Assembly: GCF_963667405.1 (NCBI RefSeq)
Contig: NZ_OY763408.1
Location: 767,757-831,756 of the forward strand
DNA: 64,000 nt
Reading direction: 5' to 3'
Origin: an uncultured Sphaerochaeta sp.
GTDB lineage: Bacteria; Spirochaetota; Spirochaetia; Sphaerochaetales; Sphaerochaetaceae
In this document: positions 24,468-31,491 of the stretch, piece after piece
Numbering within the stretch: position 1 is the stretch's first letter
Layout: each line of letters begins with the position of its first letter
Program-made: the position numbers and the translations under genes
The notes under the pieces: model-generated
Databases searched by the model: none
What the model saw: the letters and a program-made list of their open reading frames with translations, nothing else
Told to the model about the DNA's origin: nothing

Positions 24468-27400
24468 GTGAAACGTCTTTCAAGAACAATTATGACAGCA
24501 ATGCTGGTAGCTTTGTTGGCTTTTTCCCTGGTAGGCTGTAAGAGTACTGCCAAGGTCGAGCCGATACCGCCGGCCCCTGTTGTAGAACCTGCTCCCGAGC
24601 CAGTAGCTCCCGTAGCACCCGTTCCTGAGCCCGCACCGGCCCCAATGCCGGCACCTGCACCGGTTCCAACACCGGTAGCTCCGGCCCCTGCCCCGGCCCC
24701 CGCCCCGGCTGAGCCGACCGAGTTGGTCTACCCCTACGGAGTAAAGGAAATTGTAAAGAATGATGACGGAGCGAAAGCCTTCGATCTGTTCATCGTGCAT
24801 ACGAACGACCTGAACGGCAACATCTACGCCGAGAACGGCGGTCTTGGGATCGCGAGACTCTCGACAGCGTTGAAGGCCGGACGTGCGATCACCGACAACT
24901 GGTTGCTGCTGAACAGCGGCAGCGTCGGCGAGGTTCCTGCTGAAGCAGCGATGCTGGCAGCCTCCGTCGTCGATGAGATCGGCTACGATGCCTACACCCC
25001 GCAGGCAGTGCAGCTGGCCACCGGGATTGCCGGGACGAAGAAAGCCATTCCTCTGAGTGCGAACGCGCTTGATGCGAACGGGTACCTTGTTGCCCAGCCG
25101 TATCAGGTATACAACTACAACGGCTTCAAGGTCGGCGTGGTTGGCCTTGTGGCCCCGAAGGCCATCCAGGGCGTGAGCTTCACCAGCGACGTGATTCTGG
25201 ACAACGCCCAGTATGCGGTCGACCTTGCACAGGACTATGTGGACTACCTGGTAGTGCTCAGTGATCTTGGAAGCGAAGGTGCGATCACCAGCGAGATGGT
25301 GGCCCAGAACATCGACGGCATCGACCTTATTGTGGACGGCAACGGTTCTGCAATGGCCAAGACCGTGAACGGGACCCTGATTGTCCGTGCAGACCAGATG
25401 CTCAAGAGCATCGGCGGCGTGATGGTCAGTGTTTCCAACGGAGAGGTCAAGTCAGTGTATCCGATGCTGCTTCCCGCTTCCGATGTGCTTGAGCCGACCA
25501 AGAGTGCGATTGCGAAGGCTTACGAGCCTCTTGCAAGGGCCATGGGATATTCGCTGATGGTCAGCGTTCCCGAGGATCCGGCCATTGTATCGATGATTGG
25601 TGCGACCCCTGTGCGCAAGGCTGCAGAACCTGCAAAGCCTGCTGCCCCGGCTCCCGCTCCAGCACCGGCACCGGCACCCGTAGCTCCCGCTCCGGCTCCT
25701 GTCGCAGCCCCCGCTGCCCCGATGGCCGAGTTGGTCTACCCCTACGGAGTAAAGGAAATTGTAAAGAATGATGACGGAGCGAAAGCCTTCGATCTGTTCA
25801 TCGTGCATACGAACGACCTGAACGGCAATATCTACGCCGAGAACGGCGGTCTTGGGATCGCGAGACTCTCGACAGCGTTGAAGGCCGGACGTGCGATCAC
25901 CGACAACTGGTTGCTGCTGAACAGCGGCAGCGTCGGCGAGGTTCCTGCTGAAGCAGCGATGCTGGCAGCCTCCGTCGTCGATGAGATCGGCTACGATGCC
26001 TACACCCCGCAGGCAGTGCAGCTGGCCACCGGGATTGCCGGGACGAAGAAAGCCATTCCTCTGAGTGCGAACGCGCTTGATGCGAACGGGTACCTTGTTG
26101 CCCAGCCGTATCAGGTATACAACTACAACGGCTTCAAGGTCGGCGTGGTTGGCCTTGTGGCCCCGAAGGCCATCCAGGGCGTGAGCTTCACCAGCGACGT
26201 GATTCTGGACAACGCCCAGTATGCGGTCGACCTTGCACAGGACTATGTGGACTACCTGGTAGTGCTCAGTGATCTTGGAAGCGAAGGTGCGATCACCAGC
26301 GAGATGGTGGCCCAGAACATCGACGGCATCGACCTTATTGTGGACGGCAACGGTTCTGCAATGGCCAAGACCGTGAACGGGACCCTGATTGTCCGTGCAG
26401 ACCAGATGCTCAAGAGCATCGGCGGCGTGATGGTCAGTGTTTCCAACGGAGAGGTCAAGTCAGTGTATCCGATGCTGCTTCCCGCTTCCGATGTGCTTGA
26501 GCCGACCAAGAGTGCGATTGCGAAGGCTTACGAGCCTCTTGCAAGGGCCATGGGATATTCGCTGATGGTCAGCGTTCCCGAGGATCCGGCCATTGTATCG
26601 ATGATTGGTGCGACCCCTGTGCGCAAGGCTGCAGAACCTGCAAAGCCTGCTGCCCCGGCACCGGCACCCGTAGCTCCCGCTCCGGCTCCTGTCGCAGCAG
26701 AGGCTCCGAAAGCAGTTGAGTATCCGCTTGGTGTTACCGAAATTGTGAAGAACAATGACGGTGCCAAGGAATTTGACCTGTTCATCGTTCACACGAACGA
26801 CGTGCATGCACGTATCGTTCCTGCGGATGGCGGCATGGGTTATTCCAAGCTCTCCACGATGCTGAACGTAGGCCGCGGCCTTACCGACAATATCTTGGTG
26901 CTCGACGCTGGTGACGTGACCCACGGAACCAACCTTGCGAACATGTTTGAAGGCGAGACCGTTGGTGTCCTGCTTGACATGCTCGGTTACGATGCTGTTG
27001 CTCCCGGCAACCACGACTTCAACTATGGTGTTGACCGCCTCATTGAAGCTGCAGAGTTTGCTGAAGAGTATACTGATCTCAAGGTCCTCAGTGCGAACGT
27101 CCTGGACAAGAACGGATACCTCCTGTTCCAGCCTTATCAGGTGTACAACTTCAACGGCTTCAAGATTGCAGTTGTTGGTTTGACCACTCCTGATACCGCC
27201 ACCAAGACCCATCCGAAGAACGTTGAGGGAGTCACCTTCGCCAACGAGGAAATCTTTGAGATCGGTCAGATGGCGATTGATATGGCCAAGCAGTATGTTG
27301 ACTACATCATCGTACTCGGTCACATCGGTATGGATCCGGACGGCGCAAGCGGCCTCACCAGTGACGTCATCGCGCAGAGAATCAAGGGTATTGATCTCTT

Positions 27401-28220
27401 CGTAGATGGTCACAGCCACACTACTCTCAAGCAGGGTATGAAGGTTGGTGATACGCTGATTGTCCAGACCGGCGACTATCTGAAGAATGTTGGACTTGTC
27501 CAGCTGCATGTGAAGAACGGCGAGGTTACTGCAACCTATCCGATGCTGATTCCTGCAGCAGACGTCCTGAATGCAAAGGATTCCGCTCTTGCAAAGCAGT
27601 ACGGCATTGCTGATGTACCCAATAATCCTCAGGTTGATGAGTATGTTGGATTCATGAGTGCCCAGCTGAGCGAGAAGCTCAACATCGTTGTTGCAACCAT
27701 TCCTGAGAACTTGGATGGCGAGCGTGCAAACGTCCGCACCAAGCCGACCAACCTTTCCAGGCTGATCACCATGGCAATGACTGCAGAGAGTGGTGCTGAC
27801 TTCACCATCACGAATGGTGGTGGCATCCGCGCCAGCATCAAGGCTGGTGATGTGACGATGGGCGACGTGATCAACGTCCTCCCGTTCACCAACATCATCA
27901 CCGTGGTGGAGGTCAAGGGTTCTGATGTATATGCTGCTCTCGAGCATGGCTACAGCAAGTTGCCCGAGCAGAATGGTGCCTTCTCCCAGACTGATCTGCA
28001 GGTTGTTTACAACCGCTATGCAGCTCCTGGAAAGCGCATCCTCAGAGTTCTGCTCAACGGTAAGGCCATCGATCGTAATGCTACCTACAAGGTTGCTACG
28101 AACGACTTCATGGCTGCCGGTGGCGATGGCTACACCATGTTCGGTAAGGTCCTCAGTGAAGGTTCCTTGCTGAGCGATGTGTTCATCGACTTCCTGAAGA
28201 AGAACTACCCCGCAAAGTAA
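24468..28220 (+). CDS. Large lipoprotein with two degenerate and one intact 5'-nucleotidase-like domain
   Basis: A 1250-residue exported lipoprotein. The GTG at 24468 follows AGGAGG; the signal peptide ends in the lipobox LVGC at about residue 24. A Pro/Ala-rich stalk (about 25-83) leads to domain 1 (84-390), a second stalk, domain 2 (420-725), a third stalk and domain 3 (750-1250). Domain 3 keeps the metallophosphoesterase motifs HTNDVHARI, LDAGDVTHGT, PGNHDFNYG and DGHSHTTL, and a 5'-nucleotidase C-terminal domain with NGGGIRASIK and AAGGDGYTMF. Domains 1 and 2 are nearly identical to each other, lack the C-terminal domain and have lost the metal ligands (HTNDLNGNI, LNSGSVGE, DGNGSAMA). Domain 3 probably hydrolyses nucleotides in the periplasm or on the surface; the others may bind or space. 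Confidence 0.9.
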   Translation: MKRLSRTIMTAMLVALLAFSLVGCKSTAKVEPIPPAPVVEPAPEPVAPVAPVPEPAPAPMPAPAPVPTPVAPAPAPAPAPAEPTELVYPYGVKEIVKNDDGAKAFDLFIVHTNDLNGNIYAENGGLGIARLSTALKAGRAITDNWLLLNSGSVGEVPAEAAMLAASVVDEIGYDAYTPQAVQLATGIAGTKKAIPLSANALDANGYLVAQPYQVYNYNGFKVGVVGLVAPKAIQGVSFTSDVILDNAQYAVDLAQDYVDYLVVLSDLGSEGAITSEMVAQNIDGIDLIVDGNGSAMAKTVNGTLIVRADQMLKSIGGVMVSVSNGEVKSVYPMLLPASDVLEPTKSAIAKAYEPLARAMGYSLMVSVPEDPAIVSMIGATPVRKAAEPAKPAAPAPAPAPAPAPVAPAPAPVAAPAAPMAELVYPYGVKEIVKNDDGAKAFDLFIVHTNDLNGNIYAENGGLGIARLSTALKAGRAITDNWLLLNSGSVGEVPAEAAMLAASVVDEIGYDAYTPQAVQLATGIAGTKKAIPLSANALDANGYLVAQPYQVYNYNGFKVGVVGLVAPKAIQGVSFTSDVILDNAQYAVDLAQDYVDYLVVLSDLGSEGAITSEMVAQNIDGIDLIVDGNGSAMAKTVNGTLIVRADQMLKSIGGVMVSVSNGEVKSVYPMLLPASDVLEPTKSAIAKAYEPLARAMGYSLMVSVPEDPAIVSMIGATPVRKAAEPAKPAAPAPAPVAPAPAPVAAEAPKAVEYPLGVTEIVKNNDGAKEFDLFIVHTNDVHARIVPADGGMGYSKLSTMLNVGRGLTDNILVLDAGDVTHGTNLANMFEGETVGVLLDMLGYDAVAPGNHDFNYGVDRLIEAAEFAEEYTDLKVLSANVLDKNGYLLFQPYQVYNFNGFKIAVVGLTTPDTATKTHPKNVEGVTFANEEIFEIGQMAIDMAKQYVDYIIVLGHIGMDPDGASGLTSDVIAQRIKGIDLFVDGHSHTTLKQGMKVGDTLIVQTGDYLKNVGLVQLHVKNGEVTATYPMLIPAADVLNAKDSALAKQYGIADVPNNPQVDEYVGFMSAQLSEKLNIVVATIPENLDGERANVRTKPTNLSRLITMAMTAESGADFTITNGGGIRASIKAGDVTMGDVINVLPFTNIITVVEVKGSDVYAALEHGYSKLPEQNGAFSQTDLQVVYNRYAAPGKRILRVLLNGKAIDRNATYKVATNDFMAAGGDGYTMFGKVLSEGSLLSDVFIDFLKKNYPAK
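24718..25651 (+). repeat. Tandem repeat copy 1 within the nucleotidase lipoprotein gene
   Basis: 934 bases that match 25726-26659 at an offset of 1008 bases. I see one mismatch (C at 24821, T at 25829), which is silent. The stalk after the repeat differs by an 18-base insertion in copy 1. Confidence 0.93.
25726..26659 (+). repeat. Tandem repeat copy 2 within the nucleotidase lipoprotein gene
   Basis: Second copy of the 934-base unit at 24718. The near-perfect identity points to recent duplication or continuing gene conversion. Confidence 0.93.
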
Positions 28221-28240
28221 GTTCTACTCGTAATTCTCTG

Positions 28241-28270
28241 GACGGCTGCCTTCGGGCAGCCGTCTATTTT
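28241..28270 (+). terminator. Terminator of the nucleotidase lipoprotein gene
   Basis: GACGGCTGCC-TTCG-GGCAGCCGTC, a perfect 10-bp stem with a stable TTCG tetraloop, followed by TATTTTTA. Confidence 0.93.
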
Positions 28271-28315
28271 TACGCAAAAGCTGGCTGATTTTCTGACCAA
28301 CTTTTTTCAAACTGC

Positions 28316-28344
28316 TTGACAATACAAGCGCTATCGGGTAATGT
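28316..28344 (+). promoter_or_regulatory. tRNA-Asn promoter
   Basis: Consensus TTGACA (28316-28321), a 17-base spacer and TAATGT (28339-28344), ending 21 bases before the tRNA. Confidence 0.7.
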
Positions 28345-28365
28345 TCCTATCGTTCGAAACGATAT

Positions 28366-28438
<73 letters not shown>

Positions 28439-28445
28439 CAAGCTG

Positions 28446-28480
28446 AAAGACAATCCTTATGGGTTGTCTTTCTTGTATTT
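28446..28480 (+). terminator. Terminator after tRNA-Asn
   Basis: AAAGACAA and TTGTCTTT pair around a ten-base loop, followed by CTTGTATTTT. Confidence 0.8.
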
Positions 28481-28548
28481 TCGGGGTCATGATGAGGTTC
28501 GTATGAGTCTGTTCTCTGGGCATCCTGCATGCAGATGCCAGGAGTGCA

Positions 28549-28576
28549 AGAAAAGCGGCAGCCCGAAGACTGCCGC
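28549..28576 (-). terminator. Terminator of the pgm-galE operon
   Basis: GCGGCAG and CTGCCGC form the stem; on the minus strand it is followed by TTTTCTTG. It lies 21 bases past the galE stop. Confidence 0.75.
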
Positions 28577-28596
28577 CTGCACATGAGCTTGCTTGT

Positions 28597-29586
28597 TCAG
28601 CGAGCTTTCATTCGCTTCTGATTGGCCTTGTAAACCTTCCATGTGGTCTCGATGATAGTTTCCACACTTGAGTCTTCGGCCTTCCATCCTAGCGTCTTGT
28701 ACGCCATCTCAGAGGATGCAACCAACTTTGCAGGATCTCCAGGACGACGATCCACATACTGTGCATCAATCTCCTTCTCTGTGATCCTGCGGGCAGTATC
28801 AAGAATCTGTTGCACACTCAAGCCTTCTTCAGACCCCAGATTCACCACCAGGTTGCCTTTGCCGGCCATGAGATGATCTGCAGCAAGCACATGGCCCTTT
28901 GCAAGATCTGTGACATGCACATAGTCCCTTACTCCGGTACCGTCTACAGTGTCATAGTCATTGCCAAAGACGAGGAGGTTGGGGCGGATACCCATGGCAA
29001 CTTCCATCACAACAGGAATGAGATTTGCCGGATTGTTTTCCAATCCCAGCATTCTTCCCATCTTGTCATAGCCCGCTGCGTTGAAATACCTCAAGGATAC
29101 GTAACTGAGATCCTTCAGCTGTGCATACCATTTCAGGTTCTCTTCGACGCAGAGCTTCGTATAGCCGTAGTAGTTGGTGGGATTCTTGGGGTGGTTCTCA
29201 TCAACCGGCAGATAGGAGGGCTCACCGTACACGGCAGCGGAAGAGGAGAGTATGAAGTGTTTCACTCCGGTCTTGATGCATCCTGTGATAAGGTTCAGCG
29301 AGCCGGTGATGTTGTTCTCAGAATACTTGATGGGCCTGAGCATCGACTCACCCGCAGCTTTGTAGGCGGCGAGATGAATGACAACATCCCAACCTTCCTC
29401 CAGGACCTGGATGACCCGTTTCTTGTCCTGGATGTCCCCTTCGTAGAAGAGGGCCTCGGGGCTCACATTGGAACGAAGACCGGAACTGAGGTTGTCAAAG
29501 ATGCCAACCGTATCCTTACGCTGCAAAAACTCCAGGGCAACATGGGTGCCGATATACCCGGCGCCCCCAAACAACAATACTTTCAT
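28597..29586 (-). CDS. galE: UDP-glucose 4-epimerase
   Basis: Interconverts UDP-glucose and UDP-galactose. The 329-residue short-chain dehydrogenase has the N-terminal NAD motif LFGGAGYIGTHVALEFL, the catalytic serine in LSSSAAVYGEP, the YxxxK pair in NYYGYTKLCVEENL, and SLRYFNAAGYD. The start has GAGGGACGG upstream, 15 bases after the phosphohexomutase stop, so it is the last gene of a three-gene operon. GalE feeds galactose use or cell-surface polysaccharide; GalM and a furanose-type transporter elsewhere in the window fit galactose metabolism. Confidence 0.95.
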   Translation of the reverse strand: MKVLLFGGAGYIGTHVALEFLQRKDTVGIFDNLSSGLRSNVSPEALFYEGDIQDKKRVIQVLEEGWDVVIHLAAYKAAGESMLRPIKYSENNITGSLNLITGCIKTGVKHFILSSSAAVYGEPSYLPVDENHPKNPTNYYGYTKLCVEENLKWYAQLKDLSYVSLRYFNAAGYDKMGRMLGLENNPANLIPVVMEVAMGIRPNLLVFGNDYDTVDGTGVRDYVHVTDLAKGHVLAADHLMAGKGNLVVNLGSEEGLSVQQILDTARRITEKEIDAQYVDRRPGDPAKLVASSEMAYKTLGWKAEDSSVETIIETTWKVYKANQKRMKAR

Positions 29587-29601
29587 GGTTCCGTCCCTCT
29601 T

Positions 29602-30939
29602 CTAGTTGAATTGCTTGATGATATCCGAAAGTTCCTTGGTACGAGCTTTCAGTTCTGCTTCGTTCTTTGCTTCAACAACCAGACGGAGATACGGCTCCGT
29701 ATTTGACTTTCTCACATTGAACCACCAGGTGGGGAATTCAATTCGATAGCCGTCAAAGTCAAGGACCTTCTCAGGTTTGTCATGATTGACAAAACGGTCG
29801 TAGAGAGCGGCCACTGCCTGGTCTTTCTGTTCAAGCTTGAAGTTCATCTCCCCACTGTTTGCATACGCAATGATGGAGTCGATGAAAGAGCCTATGGTGA
29901 TGCCTTCCTTCTTCAGTTTGGCAACAACGTCCAAAACGATCAAGGAAGCGAGGAAACCGCTGTCACAGTTGAAAAAGTCCCTGAAGTAGTAGTGTCCGGC
30001 AAGTTCCCCGCCAAAGATTGCACCCAGATCCCTGAGCTTTGTCTTTGCAAAAGCATGTCCCACTTTCCAGATGTGTACGGTGGCGCCCAATTTGGCAAGG
30101 TACTCGGTGGTGGATCGGCTGGTCCGGATGTCGACCAATACGTTTCCTTTCTCTTTGTGCAGGTAATGATACCCGAGGACAGAGGTGATGTAGTCAGGTT
30201 GCAGGAAACGCCCATTCTCATCAAGGAACATGACCCTGTCTGCATCCCCGTCATAGATGACTCCGATGTCACTCTTGTTCTTCAGCACAGCTTCCTGCAG
30301 ATCCTTGCAGTTTTCGACTTCCAAAGGATTGGGTTCATGAGCTGGGAAGGTTCCGTCGAAATGGTCGTACAGGTAGTGATGGTCACTGCCCAGCAGATCC
30401 TTTACCAAGAGGTTTGCCATCCCATGAGAACAGTCGATGGAAAGATTGAGTGATGAGGTGTCCGGAGCAAACTGCTTGAGAAATGCCAGATAGGGTTGCT
30501 TGGCATCTTTGCTGATGACCGTGCCTTTCTTCTGTGAAACAACGATGGGCTGGTCATTGACCATGGCTTCGAGTTCCTTGAGACCACTGTCGCTGCCTAC
30601 CGGCACGGCCTTGGTCCTGCTGATCTTCAATCCATTGTATTTGGGAGGGTTGTGGCTTGCGGTAATCTGTACCGATGCATCAACGCCGAAATGTACGGTT
30701 GAGAAGTAGACCATGGGAGTGGTCGCCAGACCGATGTCGTAGACGTCGGCACCACTGTCGGTAATGCCGTTGCAAAGCGAAGCGAAGATTTCATCACTGC
30801 TGGTTCTCACATCCCTTCCGACCAGCACTATGCTGCTGTCCAGAAGCTTTGGGAGAAAGTAACCGATCTTATATACGGTTTCCTTGTCAAAATCCTTGTT
30901 GTAAATACCCCTGATATCATAGGCCTTGAATGCACCCAT
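29602..30939 (-). CDS. Phosphomannomutase/phosphoglucomutase
   Basis: Converts hexose 6-phosphates to 1-phosphates for nucleotide-sugar synthesis. The 445-residue alpha-D-phosphohexomutase starts with FKAYDIRGIYNKDFD, has the phosphoserine loop QITASHNPPKYNGLKI near residue 100, the metal loop IYDGDADRVMFLDENG, the sugar-binding loop GGELAGHYYF and a C-terminal phosphate-binding RKSNTEPYLRL segment. Its ATG directly abuts the stop of the upstream gene, with AAGGAGG inside that gene's end. Specificity for mannose or glucose cannot be separated by eye. Confidence 0.93.
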   Translation of the reverse strand: MGAFKAYDIRGIYNKDFDKETVYKIGYFLPKLLDSSIVLVGRDVRTSSDEIFASLCNGITDSGADVYDIGLATTPMVYFSTVHFGVDASVQITASHNPPKYNGLKISRTKAVPVGSDSGLKELEAMVNDQPIVVSQKKGTVISKDAKQPYLAFLKQFAPDTSSLNLSIDCSHGMANLLVKDLLGSDHHYLYDHFDGTFPAHEPNPLEVENCKDLQEAVLKNKSDIGVIYDGDADRVMFLDENGRFLQPDYITSVLGYHYLHKEKGNVLVDIRTSRSTTEYLAKLGATVHIWKVGHAFAKTKLRDLGAIFGGELAGHYYFRDFFNCDSGFLASLIVLDVVAKLKKEGITIGSFIDSIIAYANSGEMNFKLEQKDQAVAALYDRFVNHDKPEKVLDFDGYRIEFPTWWFNVRKSNTEPYLRLVVEAKNEAELKARTKELSDIIKQFN

Positions 30940-31413
30940 CTATTCCTCCTTGTTGCGTTTCTGCAACTCGTTGACAAACTGTTTGCGATCCATCAACTCA
31001 AAGAAGTGGACCGTGCCATCTTTCAGCGTAACCATTTCTACCATTTGCCGAAAGGCCTTGTCCAGAAGCGAAGCCTCTCTGACCTGGGACAATTCAATGC
31101 TCCCATGGGTGGCCTTGAATGCCACACTTTTGGGAATCGGGCGTGTGGATTCCACGTCATCAAGAGAAAAGGAACCCTCATATTTGATGAAAGGTTCCAG
31201 CTTCTTTTTGGGTTTCAGGCTGATTCCGAACATGGATGGGGTGCGTTCAAAATCCTCAAAATGGAACATGTCCTTGCAACGATACAGAAAGACCCCGAAT
31301 TCCCTGAAGATAGAGTGATTGTTGCCGTACCAGGTGGCGTAGGTGCGCCAAGTGATGGGTGCTTCACGCTTCCTTTCCAGTTCTTCAATAAAAGCCTGTG
31401 CGTCTTCTTCCAT
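30940..31413 (-). CDS. Conserved-looking hypothetical protein, first gene of the phosphohexomutase-galE operon
   Basis: I do not recognise this 157-residue protein. It begins MEEDAQAFIEELERKREAP, is mixed alpha/beta by composition, has no signal peptide or membrane helix, and contains an aromatic-rich middle (FLYRCKDMFHFEDFER). The stop codon is adjacent to the phosphohexomutase start, so it is tightly coupled to nucleotide-sugar genes. It is divergent from the RlmK-type gene with 78 bases between starts. A role in envelope sugar metabolism is only suggested by position. Confidence 0.7.
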   Translation of the reverse strand: MEEDAQAFIEELERKREAPITWRTYATWYGNNHSIFREFGVFLYRCKDMFHFEDFERTPSMFGISLKPKKKLEPFIKYEGSFSLDDVESTRPIPKSVAFKATHGSIELSQVREASLLDKAFRQMVEMVTLKDGTVHFFELMDRKQFVNELQKRNKEE

Positions 31414-31491
31414 CTTTTTTTCCTTTGCTTGTCTAGCTTTTTTTTATAGTAGCATATACACTGCGATGCAGAAAGAGCTGTTAGGAACGAC

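Noticed and set aside
26460..27947. A 495-codon minus-strand frame opposite the nucleotidase domain
   Set aside because: It mirrors the coding frame of the lipoprotein, repeats where the gene repeats, and has no recognisable domain.
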